Assembly (NCBI GenBank): GCA_046049865.1
Contig: JBJOQO010000020.1
Coordinates: forward strand, 1 to 42,409
Reading direction: 5' to 3'
DNA: 42,409 nucleotides
Source of the DNA: JANPCX01 sp046049865
Lineage (GTDB): Bacteria; Pseudomonadota; Gammaproteobacteria; Burkholderiales; Burkholderiaceae_C
Made by a program: the position numbers and the translations under genes. Positions 23,553 to 32,631 of the stretch are shown here, piece after piece. The notes under the pieces were generated by a model. It did no database searches and was not told where the DNA came from. It saw only the letters and a list, made by a program, of their open reading frames with translations. Each line of letters opens with the position of its first letter. The stretch's first letter is position 1.

Positions 23553-25547
23553 ATGACTGCCTCTCCACTCATTTCCATCGGCATGCGCGCCATGACGGCG
23601 AACTATGCCGCTTTGCAAGCCACAGGCAACAACATTGCCAACGCCAATACGGCAGGCTACTCACGGCAAACGGTCGAGCTGGAAACCGCCACCGGGCAGT
23701 TCAGTGGTGCAGGATTTTTCGGCAAGGGCGTGAACGTCAAAACCGTCAGCCGCCAGCACGATGAGTTTTTGGTGCGTGAGGCCGCGACCAGCCGGGCCAT
23801 AGCATCATCCGACGCGGCGCGCGCCGGGCAACTGCGGCAGTTGGAGAAAATTTTTCCGACAGGCGAAGCGGGTATCGGTTACGCCGCAGGCCAACTCTTC
23901 AACGCCTTTGTGGACGTGTCCAACCAGCCACAAGACAACGCAGCCCGCCAGGTCGTGTTGTCTCGCAGCCAAGAGCTGTCAGCGCGTTTTCGCACGGCAG
24001 CAGAACAACTCGACACCCTGCAAACAGGCGTCACGCAAGACGTCACGCTGAGCGTGAAAAATGCCAACGAGTTGACCCGCCAAATTGCGGAGCTGAACCA
24101 GGCCATTGCCAATGCCAAGGGCCTGGGCCATGCGCCCAATGATCTGCTGGACAAACGAGATTTGGCCATCAACGACCTGAGCAAAATTTTGCAAGTCAGC
24201 ACGATTGCGGCGGACGACGGCAGTACCAGCGTCTTCTTTGCTGGCGGGCAGCCTTTGGTCGTCGGCAATGAAGCGGCTACGCTGACCACGGTGGCAGATC
24301 CTTACGACCGAACCAAGGTGCAGATCGGCACGGTAGACAAGGGCGTGACCAGCACCATCCCATCGTCTCTCTTGGGTGGTGGTTCAATCGCCGGTTTGCT
24401 GCAATTTCAGAACCAAGACTTGACCAGTGCACGCAACCAACTGGGGCAAATGGCGCTGGGTATCGCTGGCGGGCTCAATGACCAACAGTCGCGTGGCTGG
24501 GACTTGTCGCGCAACTTCGGCAGCGACATTGTGTCGGTGGGATCGCCGCGCGCGCTGGCTTCCAACCTCAACTCTGGCACGGGCGTGGTAGGGGTTTCCA
24601 TCGACAACACCAGCTTGGTTCAAGCGAGTGACTACGAGTTGGAGTACCTGGGCAGCAACAACTATCGCTTGAGTCGCTTGTCCAATCAGACCGCTCCATT
24701 GCCGGTCACCGTGACCGCAGCCCAGCTGGCCGCGGGCTACAGAAATGTCGACGGACTGAACATCACCTTGACCAGTGGAACGCCCGCAGTAGGTGACAAA
24801 TTCCTGCTGCAACCGGTCAACGCAGCCGCCCGCGACATGAAACGTGTGCTGGATGATCCGCGTGGCATCGCAGCAGCTTCACCGGTCACTGCAGGATTGG
24901 GCAGCACCAATACCGGAACGGCCAGCGTGGCTGAGTTGAAGGTGGTCAGCAACAGCGTCAATCCGAAAGTTTCAATCGCCATCAGTTTCACCAACAGCAC
25001 GGGCGCCTACAGCTTCACGCAAACCGACAACACCACGCCCCCTCCCGTCGTGACAACAGGCACGGGCACATGGACCGCTGGCCAAGCCATCACGTTCAAT
25101 GGCTGGTCGATGCAACTCAATGGCGTGCCAGCAAGCGGTGACAGCATCACTGTCGGTGAAACCCTCTACCCTGCCAACAACAACGGCAACGCCAACGCCT
25201 TACTCGGGCTGCGTGACCAGAATTTGATTGGTGCGGTGCGCGCAGGCAACGGCGTGACAACACCAGCGACCAACGACGCCGTCTCCCAGGGCGTGAACGT
25301 TACCGACGCCTACGCGGGTGTGCTGGCCGATGTGGGGGTGCGCGTGCAAAGTGGATTGCTGGCGGCCGATCAGTCGGCTTCTATTGAAGCCGATGCCGTG
25401 GCCAGGCAAAGCAGTTTTTCTGGCGTGAACTTGGACGAAGAAGCCGCCCGCTTGATTCAGTTTCAGCAAAGCTACCAAGCTGCCGCCAAGATGCTGCAGA
25501 TTGCGCAGTCTCTGTTCGACTCGTTGCTGCAGCTCGGTCCGCGCTGA
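23553..25547 (+). CDS. flgK: Hook-filament junction protein FlgK (HAP1)
   Basis: The 664-aa protein starts with PLISIGMRAMTANYAALQAT and GNNIANANTAGYSRQTVELE, and ends in GVNLDEEAARLIQFQQSYQA, AAKMLQIAQSLFDSLL, both typical. It is about 110 residues longer than the Salmonella protein. The extra length lies in the middle, where two related modules appear (NITLTSGTPAVGDKFLLQP and ITFNGWSMQLNGVPASGDS). It connects hook and filament and is exported with the help of FlgN. Confidence 0.96.
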   Translation: MTASPLISIGMRAMTANYAALQATGNNIANANTAGYSRQTVELETATGQFSGAGFFGKGVNVKTVSRQHDEFLVREAATSRAIASSDAARAGQLRQLEKIFPTGEAGIGYAAGQLFNAFVDVSNQPQDNAARQVVLSRSQELSARFRTAAEQLDTLQTGVTQDVTLSVKNANELTRQIAELNQAIANAKGLGHAPNDLLDKRDLAINDLSKILQVSTIAADDGSTSVFFAGGQPLVVGNEAATLTTVADPYDRTKVQIGTVDKGVTSTIPSSLLGGGSIAGLLQFQNQDLTSARNQLGQMALGIAGGLNDQQSRGWDLSRNFGSDIVSVGSPRALASNLNSGTGVVGVSIDNTSLVQASDYELEYLGSNNYRLSRLSNQTAPLPVTVTAAQLAAGYRNVDGLNITLTSGTPAVGDKFLLQPVNAAARDMKRVLDDPRGIAAASPVTAGLGSTNTGTASVAELKVVSNSVNPKVSIAISFTNSTGAYSFTQTDNTTPPPVVTTGTGTWTAGQAITFNGWSMQLNGVPASGDSITVGETLYPANNNGNANALLGLRDQNLIGAVRAGNGVTTPATNDAVSQGVNVTDAYAGVLADVGVRVQSGLLAADQSASIEADAVARQSSFSGVNLDEEAARLIQFQQSYQAAAKMLQIAQSLFDSLLQLGPR

Positions 25548-25578
25548 GTTCAGATACCCAACATAAAGAGGCCACCGC

Positions 25579-26820
25579 ATGCGCATCAGTACTGCCAACT
25601 CCTACGACGTCGGTGTCGACACCCTGACCAAACGCGCCGCCGAGCTGTCTCAAACCCAAGAGCGCATGGCTTCGCTCAAGCGGGTGAACAGCGCCAGCGA
25701 CGACCCTGCCGCTGCCGCCCGTGCAGAACGGGCATTGGCACGCATCAGTCGCACCGAGGCCAATCAGCGCGCGGTAGATGCTGCTGCATCGGCCATCGGT
25801 CAGGTGGAAGGCGCCATGGGCGACGCCACCAACCTCTTGCAACAAGTACGTGAAACATTGGTGGCCGCAGGCAACGCCAGCTACACGCCGGCCGACAGGC
25901 TGACGTTGGCCGACAAACTCAGCAACTTGCGCGAGCAGCTCTTCATGACCGCCAATCGAAGCGACGGCTCCGGTGGTTTTTTGTTTGGGGGGCAAGGCTC
26001 CACCCAAGCACCCTTCGTCGATGCGCCAGGCGGTGTGGCGTACAGAGGCACTTCGGGTCAATCCCAAACAGAACAAAGCACCAACATGCCGTTGTCGGCG
26101 GACGGGGAGGCGGTTTGGATGTCAGGCCGCCGAGGCAATGGTGTGTTTGAAACCCGCCCCTTGACCAACACCACGACGAGTGACCTGCCTCGCAGCGTAC
26201 AAATCGATGGTGGCCAAGTGGTGAACCCCAGCGCGTTTTATGCGGTGCCTCCTTCAACCTACGCGATCACGTTCAACACCGCCGCGTCGCCTGTCACCTA
26301 CAACATCGACCGCACCCCCTTGCCACCGGCTACGCCCACCACGGTCACAGCGCAAACAGGCAACTTTGTCAGTGGGCAGGCCATCGTGCTCGATGGCATG
26401 TCGTTCACCATCAGTGGCACGCCTCAAGCCGGTGATCAGTTTGAGATTCGCCCCTCTACGCCAGATTTGGACGTGTTCGAGGTGATGGACAAGGCCATGG
26501 CCGACCTGCGCGCAACCAACCGCAGCGGAACCCAACTGGCGCAAAGCAATGCCGACAATTTGCGGCACTTGGATGCGGTGCTTTCCAACGTGTTGTCAGC
26601 CCGATCAGCCGCTGGCGATGTATTGAACCAAGTGGACGCTGAAACCGAACGTTTGGGCAATCAAAAACTCAGCGCTCAAACCGAACGCTCCAATGCCGAA
26701 GACCTGGACATGGTGCAAGCCATTTCTGACTTTCAAAACCAACAAACCAGCTACGATGCAGCGCTGAAAAGTTACGCCATGGTGCAACGCATGTCGTTGT
26801 TCCAATACATCAACGGCTGA
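25579..26820 (+). CDS. flgL: Hook-filament junction protein FlgL (HAP3)
   Basis: The 413-aa protein shows the flagellin-like N-terminus (MRISTANSYDVGVDTLTKRA, then QTQERMASLKRVNSASDDPAAAARAERAL) and the C-terminal SNAEDLDMVQAISDFQNQQTSYDAALKS. It is about 100 residues longer than the Salmonella protein. The insert contains a module IVLDGMSFTISGTPQAGDQF similar to those in FlgK. AAGAGG lies upstream of the ATG. It is the last flagellar structural gene of the run. Confidence 0.96.
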   Translation: MRISTANSYDVGVDTLTKRAAELSQTQERMASLKRVNSASDDPAAAARAERALARISRTEANQRAVDAAASAIGQVEGAMGDATNLLQQVRETLVAAGNASYTPADRLTLADKLSNLREQLFMTANRSDGSGGFLFGGQGSTQAPFVDAPGGVAYRGTSGQSQTEQSTNMPLSADGEAVWMSGRRGNGVFETRPLTNTTTSDLPRSVQIDGGQVVNPSAFYAVPPSTYAITFNTAASPVTYNIDRTPLPPATPTTVTAQTGNFVSGQAIVLDGMSFTISGTPQAGDQFEIRPSTPDLDVFEVMDKAMADLRATNRSGTQLAQSNADNLRHLDAVLSNVLSARSAAGDVLNQVDAETERLGNQKLSAQTERSNAEDLDMVQAISDFQNQQTSYDAALKSYAMVQRMSLFQYING

Positions 26821-26886
26821 GTTTTTGCGCATCGAGCGATGTCGGTCGTACACTGACCAAAGCTTGCCGCGACCGGAGGATTTCAC

Positions 26887-28089
26887 GTGTTTGATGTTGC
26901 CATTTTGGGTTTGGTATCACTGGGTTATTCACCCGTGATTGATCGCAACCGTGCTGTCATTGCCACTCGGTTGACTGTATTCCCGCTCAAACCCGACATT
27001 GTTCTGGATCCATCGGAGTTGCTGGCCGCCGTCAGCGGTGTCTGGCCGGCCGACGGTGGCCGCGTCGCCTTGAACGTGGCCAGCGAGACTTTGCTGCAAG
27101 ACCTGATGAGCACCGAGCCCACCACCAATGTCATGGTGGAGGTGCCCGCCTTCATGGCGGCCGACCCCGCCAACGCCAGTGCCATCGTGGCGCTGCACGC
27201 GCGCGGCAATGCGTTGATGCTCAAAGGCAGGCCGCTGACTGAGTTGCCTCGCGAGGTGTTGCCTTGTTTCAAGTACTCCATCATTGACTTCACCGACGAC
27301 CGTCGTTTGCAAGAAACCAGCGCGCCCGCTGGCATCAGCCGCAACATCCAGCACGTGCAGGCGGGCGTGCGCAGCGTGGCCGACATGGAGCTGAGTTTCA
27401 GCCGGGGAGCCGCCGCTGTGTTGGGGTGGCCGATCGACGACGTCATCATCAGCAGCGGCAACAAAGGCAAAGCCGCAGGCCAGACCGACCTCAACACCAT
27501 CGTGGAGTTGATTCACCGGGTGGACACCCAAGAGCCCATCGACAAGCTAGAGGCCACACTCAAACGCGACCCGACCTTGGCGTTCAAGTTGATGCGGTAC
27601 ATCAATTCCCCCGCTTTCGGTTTGTCGGTGGAGATCAGCTCCTTCCGCCACGCCATCATGATGCTCGGATATGCACGACTGAAACGCTGGCTGGCCCTGC
27701 TGCTGGCCACCGCCAGCAAAGACGTCAACCTGAAGCCCGTGATGTTCGCGGCCGTGCGACGCGGCTTGCTGATGGAAGAGTTGGTGCGCAGCAGTGGCGA
27801 CGAAGAAATGCGCAACGAGATGTTCATCTGCGGCGTGTTCTCCCTACTGGACCGCATGTTCAAACAACCTTTTGAAGAGTTGCTGAAGTCCATTCCCGTT
27901 CCCGAGCGGGTTTATCAAGCCCTGGTTGAACAGACGGGCCCCTACCAGCCCTACTTGGATGTGGTGCGCGCGGTGGAAGATGGTTCACCCTACGATTTCC
28001 GCAGCAGTGCCGACAACCTGATGATGAGCGTCAGCGAAATCAACCGCGCCATGCTGCGGGCATTGACTGCGGGCATGCAACTGGATTGA
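26887..28089 (+). CDS. HDOD-domain protein with a degenerate EAL-like N-terminus
   Basis: The 400-aa protein starts at GTG 26887 after a strong GGAGGA. Residues about 1-190 resemble the YuxH/EAL-type fold (FDVAILGLVSLGYSPVIDRN-like beginning, PREVLPCFKYSIIDF) but lack the EAL signature and the catalytic DDFG-type motif, so no phosphodiesterase activity is expected. Residues about 200-390 are an HDOD domain (VDTQEPIDKLEATLKRDPTLAFKLMRYINSPAFGL, then ISSFRHAIMMLGYARLKRWL). Such proteins work as signalling scaffolds, often in motility or biofilm control. Position 66 nt after flgL fits a motility role, but this is inference. Confidence 0.88.
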   Translation: MFDVAILGLVSLGYSPVIDRNRAVIATRLTVFPLKPDIVLDPSELLAAVSGVWPADGGRVALNVASETLLQDLMSTEPTTNVMVEVPAFMAADPANASAIVALHARGNALMLKGRPLTELPREVLPCFKYSIIDFTDDRRLQETSAPAGISRNIQHVQAGVRSVADMELSFSRGAAAVLGWPIDDVIISSGNKGKAAGQTDLNTIVELIHRVDTQEPIDKLEATLKRDPTLAFKLMRYINSPAFGLSVEISSFRHAIMMLGYARLKRWLALLLATASKDVNLKPVMFAAVRRGLLMEELVRSSGDEEMRNEMFICGVFSLLDRMFKQPFEELLKSIPVPERVYQALVEQTGPYQPYLDVVRAVEDGSPYDFRSSADNLMMSVSEINRAMLRALTAGMQLD

Positions 28090-28127
28090 CCACACAAGCG
28101 CTTTTGGTCTGAATTTCCAAGCGCCCC

Positions 28128-31100
28128 ATGAAGCCGCAAGAGTCCTGGGCTGGCAGCGAGCCTTTGCGTGCGCTGCTGAATCAACTCTCTGACGCGGTTT
28201 TGCTGCTCGATCGGCATGGCACCCTGCGTTTTGCCAACGGCGCGGCCTTGCGTCTACTGGCATGTGAGCCCGGCACGCCGCTGGTGGGCTTACAAGCCGT
28301 CGTTGGTGAGCCCGCCGTCACCTGGTTGCAGCAAGCATTGGTCGGCGACGCCCCGCCATCGATTCCCGATGCCCTGCTGGCAGATGGAAGACGAGCGCGC
28401 CTGACTTGGCACCTGCTGGACGACCAGTACGGTGCACTCACGGTATTGGCCCCGACGGTGACAACAACCGATTCTTTGAGCATTGGAGCGCCACCACTCC
28501 AAGTCATACAGGGTGAGTTGGCACAGCAGGTACTCGAAGTATTTTGGGCTTCACCCTATCCCGTGACCTTACAAGACGCACAGTTTCGTTTTGTCGATGT
28601 CAATGCAGCCTACCTGGCGTTCACGGGTTACCAGCGCGACCAACTGATAGGCCGGGACACCAAAGAACTCCAGCCCCCCCAAGACCACGCACGCGTCTTG
28701 GCCGACCGTGCGCGCATCGAGAGCGAGGTGGGGTCCAGCCCGACACGTTTGCTGGATCGCCGAATCATCGGTGCCGACGGTCGGGAGCGCCATTTTCGTT
28801 TCTCAAGGCGTGTGCTGCGGGACGAAGCCGGGCAAACCTTCTATTTGGCAGTGCTGCAAGACAGCACCGCTGAACACAGCGCACGGGCCCGCGCCGAGCG
28901 CTCGGCACGAGAACTCGACGACTGGTTTGACCTGAGCCCCGTTGGCATGGTGCTGTTCGACGAGGCGGGTCTTTTTGTTCGTACGAATCCCATGTTCCAG
29001 AGCTTGCTGGGAAGCAACCACGTCGAGCTGCAACAAGCCCCACCTGACTTGCAACACTTGATGGCCTGGGCCAATGGCGCGCCCGACCCGGCCTTGCTAC
29101 AAGACAGCCAGCTGGTCATGCGAGAGGGCTGGTCACCCCCCATAGAGGGCAAACCTCGTCGCGTTCGCACCACCTTACGCAGCTACGTCACACCAGGGGG
29201 TCAACGCCGCTTCATGGCCGTGGTGGAAGACCGCAGCTTGGAGGAGGAGCGCGACCTCGCACAAATGCAAATTGGCGCTCTGATTGATGCCGCAGGTGTA
29301 GGACTGGCAACCTTCCAAGAAGCCTCCGGCTGGGTGCAACCCACCTGGCGGCAGCGTGACGACGGCGCGCCTGCGGGGGGCGATTCACCCCCTTCGGCCG
29401 CACTGCAAAGCATCAGCCGAGAGATTGTTTTGGCGGAGTCGTTGCCAGAGTACGAAAAACTTCAGCGCGCGCTGCGCTCGGGACAGCGCACCGAGGTGCG
29501 TTATGCCATCAATCACCCCGAGTTGGGGCCACGCTGGTTGCTCACGCGGGTGGAGCCCTCCACGCTGTCTTCAGGAAAACGCAGCACGACCGTGGTGACC
29601 CTGGACATCACCGAACAACACCAAAGCGATCTGCGCAACCAGGAACTGCTGCGCGAACTCTCCACCATTTTGGACAGCACCACCGCAGGCATCGCTTACA
29701 TCCGTGGCGATACGCTGGTGCGTTGCAACCGCCGATTCGAGTTGATGCTGCGTTTGCCAGCAGACAGCGGCAGCAGCGCAGCCGAGCGTATGGCGGGGCG
29801 CAGCATTCACAGCCTGTTTGGCCACAACGAGCAGGCCCAGCGTATTGCGGCCGACACGCTGCAAGCGCTGACCGAGGGTAGCCTCTATGAAACCGAGGTC
29901 GAGGTCGCGGTGCACAACAGGCAAGGCCCTGGTTCGGTGTGGTACTCCCTGTCGGTGCGCCGCACTGGCCAGCGCGGACACGTCACCGAAGCGATTGCGG
30001 TGTTGTCCGACATCACCCGACTGAAAACCCAGCAACTCGAGCTGGAGCATCTGGCGCGGGACCGCGAGCTGATGTTCAGTGTGTCCGAGGTCGGGCTGGC
30101 GTTTTTGCGCGGCGAACGCTTCCAACGCGCCAACGATGCGCTGGCGCATCTGCTCGGCTACACCGCTGAGGAGTTAGCCATGTTGCCCATGGCGCAGCTT
30201 TTTGCCGATGCTGCCGAGTTCGACCGCCACAGCAAACACGAATTGAATGGGCTCAGGCAACACGGCCGTTGGTCGGGCGAACTGCCACTCAAAAGACGGG
30301 ACGGCCGCCTGCTGTGGATGCAAGTAAGCAAACGCCTGGTCACCGAGGGCGATCTGGAGGGCGGCGTCATCGCGTCCTACGTGAACGTAGACGACCGCCA
30401 CCGCGCCGAACAAGCTGTGGCCTTGCAGGCCGAACGCACGCGAGCGATTTTGGATTCGGTCCTCGTCGGCATCGTCACCGTGGGGCCAGCGGGCATCGAG
30501 TGGATGAACCGTTCCGCGCGGCGCATGTTTGGTGGCGACTTGGCCGACTTCATCAACGAACCCATCAGCACCGTGGCCACATCAGAAGCGGACCACCCCT
30601 TCTTACAAACCCATTACTTGAACGAGTTGGTCGAAGGCCAAGCCGAAACCTTTGAGTGCCGCGTGAAAGCCCATGACGGACGCGAGTTTTGGGTGGTGGG
30701 CAATGTGGTGGCCACAGGCCGAGAGGTGGCGAGTCGCCAGCTCACCTACGCCCTGCTCGACATTGAGCGCCGCCGTCAAGCCGAAGCGCGCATTGCACAA
30801 ACCCAGGCCTCCTTGCAACGCATCATTGAAGCCGCCCCGATGGCCATCACGCTGCGTGAAGCCAAAACCCTGCGTGTCTTGCAGATCAACGAAACAGCAG
30901 CGCGCATCGTGGGCCGCACACCCAGCGAAGTCATCGGCCTGAGCCTGGAAGACATGCACGACGCCAGCACCGCCGCCGCCATGCGCGCCGACATGCAAGC
31001 CGCGCTCAGCGCCAGTGAAGTCACCAAACGTGAATACACGGTGACCACCGCAGGCGAGGCCCGTGTATGGGATGCGCGTTTCATGCCCCTGTCCACACGC

Positions 31101-31901
31101 AGCCCCACCTCCACCACGCCCGATGTGCAGCACGCGCCACCCGACCAACTGCTGCTCGTGGCAACCGATGTGACCGAACAGCGCCAGGCCCAACAAGCCA
31201 AGTTTGATGCGGCCATCGCCCAGCGCGAGATGCTGGTCAAAGAGGTGCACCACCGCATCAAGAACAACCTGCAAGGGGTGGCCGGCTTGTTGCAACAAAT
31301 TGCCCAACGTAAGCCCGAAGTGGCCCCCGCCATGTCCGAGGTCATCACCCAGGTGCAGGCGATTGCCCATGTGTATGGCCTGCAAGTGGGTGCCGACGGC
31401 CCACTGCGTTTGGCCTCTGTGCTGCAGGCCATCACAGGCTCGGTGCAACGCACCTTTGGCCATGCCATCAGCTTGAGCATCGGGTTGGATACGCCATCTG
31501 AAGCGCCGAGCATTGCACCTGAACGTTGGGTGCTGCCGGAAGCAGAGTCCATCCCTATCGCACTGGCCTTGAACGAGCTCTTGACCAATGCCATCAAACA
31601 CACCGTCGTGCCCTCGGGCATAGCCCGGCCCGAGGTTGGCTGCCAACTGCTCAGCGGTGCTTCGGGTGTGGTCATCGTCATCACCAACCACGGTCAACTT
31701 CACGAAGGTTTTGACTTGAGCAAGGTGCCTGGCGGCGTCTCTGGCTTGGGGCTGGTGCGCTCACTTTTGCCACGGCGAAGCGCGACCTTGACCCTCGGTG
31801 CGCAAGGCACCTCGGTGGTCGCCCGACTGAGCTTGTTGCCGCCTGGCGTGCGTCTGGCTGACCAGGGCCTGTTAACACTAAAGATGCCAGTGCATCTTTA
31901 G
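28128..31901 (+). CDS. Soluble multi-PAS sensor histidine kinase of the HisKA_2 type
   Basis: The 1257-aa protein has no membrane span. I count seven or eight PAS-like units beginning near residues 20, 139, 270, 385, 515, 645, 775 and 900, the clearest with DAVLLLDRHGTLRFANGAAL, FRFVDVNAAYLAFTGY and GLAFLRGERFQRANDALAHLLG. The transmitter has the HisKA_2 box EVHHRIKNNLQG near 1037 and an ATPase with ALNELLTNAIKHT near 1148. Such kinases commonly pair with ANTAR regulators, and one lies 106 nt downstream. The final 12 codons (QGLLTLKMPVHL) and the TAG stop lie inside a palindromic repeat, so the natural C-terminus has probably been replaced. Confidence 0.92.
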   Translation: MKPQESWAGSEPLRALLNQLSDAVLLLDRHGTLRFANGAALRLLACEPGTPLVGLQAVVGEPAVTWLQQALVGDAPPSIPDALLADGRRARLTWHLLDDQYGALTVLAPTVTTTDSLSIGAPPLQVIQGELAQQVLEVFWASPYPVTLQDAQFRFVDVNAAYLAFTGYQRDQLIGRDTKELQPPQDHARVLADRARIESEVGSSPTRLLDRRIIGADGRERHFRFSRRVLRDEAGQTFYLAVLQDSTAEHSARARAERSARELDDWFDLSPVGMVLFDEAGLFVRTNPMFQSLLGSNHVELQQAPPDLQHLMAWANGAPDPALLQDSQLVMREGWSPPIEGKPRRVRTTLRSYVTPGGQRRFMAVVEDRSLEEERDLAQMQIGALIDAAGVGLATFQEASGWVQPTWRQRDDGAPAGGDSPPSAALQSISREIVLAESLPEYEKLQRALRSGQRTEVRYAINHPELGPRWLLTRVEPSTLSSGKRSTTVVTLDITEQHQSDLRNQELLRELSTILDSTTAGIAYIRGDTLVRCNRRFELMLRLPADSGSSAAERMAGRSIHSLFGHNEQAQRIAADTLQALTEGSLYETEVEVAVHNRQGPGSVWYSLSVRRTGQRGHVTEAIAVLSDITRLKTQQLELEHLARDRELMFSVSEVGLAFLRGERFQRANDALAHLLGYTAEELAMLPMAQLFADAAEFDRHSKHELNGLRQHGRWSGELPLKRRDGRLLWMQVSKRLVTEGDLEGGVIASYVNVDDRHRAEQAVALQAERTRAILDSVLVGIVTVGPAGIEWMNRSARRMFGGDLADFINEPISTVATSEADHPFLQTHYLNELVEGQAETFECRVKAHDGREFWVVGNVVATGREVASRQLTYALLDIERRRQAEARIAQTQASLQRIIEAAPMAITLREAKTLRVLQINETAARIVGRTPSEVIGLSLEDMHDASTAAAMRADMQAALSASEVTKREYTVTTAGEARVWDARFMPLSTRSPTSTTPDVQHAPPDQLLLVATDVTEQRQAQQAKFDAAIAQREMLVKEVHHRIKNNLQGVAGLLQQIAQRKPEVAPAMSEVITQVQAIAHVYGLQVGADGPLRLASVLQAITGSVQRTFGHAISLSIGLDTPSEAPSIAPERWVLPEAESIPIALALNELLTNAIKHTVVPSGIARPEVGCQLLSGASGVVIVITNHGQLHEGFDLSKVPGGVSGLGLVRSLLPRRSATLTLGAQGTSVVARLSLLPPGVRLADQGLLTLKMPVHL

Positions 31902-31915
31902 TGTTAACAGACCCT
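31864..31915. repeat. 52-nt palindrome overlapping the end of the multi-PAS kinase gene
   Basis: Arms of 24 nt (31864-31887 and 31892-31915) pair around a CAGT loop with one C/T difference, giving a G-T pair in RNA. It contains the kinase stop codon (31899-31901). There is no T tract. It may act as a terminator, but it also shares AGGGCCTGTTAA with the region upstream of ctaB. Confidence 0.85.
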
Positions 31916-32007
31916 AACGACCCAACAGCGTCGCAGGCCAAGTCCCAGTTGAACACTGGAGGTGCATCCCCCACAATGTCCCTGTGTTCACAAACCGCTG
32001 AGTCCTC

Positions 32008-32622
32008 ATGACTTCACCCACCTACAAAGCAAAGATTTTGGTTGTTGATGACGACCGCTTGGTGCTGGCGACTGTCACCCATGGCCTCACCCAAGCCGGC
32101 TACCAGGTGTACGACGCTGACAACGGCGACGACGCCATCTTGCTGGCCCGCGAGCACCGCCCCGACCTGGCGTTACTCGACATACGCATGGAGGGCAAAA
32201 GCGGCTTCGATGTGGCCGCTTACCTGCGCGAATACTGCCAGACGCCCTTCATGTTTTTATCGGCGTTCTCCGACGAGGCCACTGTCAAACAGGTGCATGC
32301 TTTGGGTGCGGTGGCCTACTTGGTCAAACCCCTGGACATTGGGCAAATCGTGCCCGCAGTTGAAGCCGCTTTGGTGCGTGTGAACCTGATTCCGCCGACA
32401 CCGCTGCGTACACCAACGGCCTCTGCCGGGACAGAAGCTGAGACCATGCCCACCGTGGTCGCCATGGCTGTGGGCGTGCTCATGCACCGCCACGGCATCG
32501 ACCGCGTGGCCGCCCTGGCACGTTTGCAAAAGATGGCGGATGAACAAGGCCATGCCATCGCAGCGCAAGCCCAGGCCTTGCTCAATGCCCTGGAGGTGTT
32601 GGCCAAGTCCGGGCCGGCCTGA
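32008..32622 (+). CDS. Response regulator with ANTAR-like output domain
   Basis: The 204-aa protein has an N-terminal receiver domain (ILVVDDDRLVLATV with the acidic pocket at residues 14-16, phospho-acceptor Asp58 in LALLDIRMEG, Lys near 108 in YLVKPLDI) and a C-terminal helical region (MAVGVLMHRHGIDRVAALAR, then LQKMADEQGHAIAAQAQALL) with the spacing of ANTAR domains, which bind RNA hairpins and prevent termination. It is very likely the partner of the multi-PAS HisKA_2 kinase. Some conserved ANTAR aromatic residues are not obvious, so RNA binding is less certain than the receiver call. Confidence 0.85.
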   Translation: MTSPTYKAKILVVDDDRLVLATVTHGLTQAGYQVYDADNGDDAILLAREHRPDLALLDIRMEGKSGFDVAAYLREYCQTPFMFLSAFSDEATVKQVHALGAVAYLVKPLDIGQIVPAVEAALVRVNLIPPTPLRTPTASAGTEAETMPTVVAMAVGVLMHRHGIDRVAALARLQKMADEQGHAIAAQAQALLNALEVLAKSGPA

Positions 32623-32631
32623 GCTGCGTGG

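Noticed and set aside
30603..31703. 366-codon minus-strand open frame opposite the multi-PAS kinase
   Set aside because: Antisense shadow of a gene with clear HisKA_2 and ATPase motifs; composition is typical of antisense frames.
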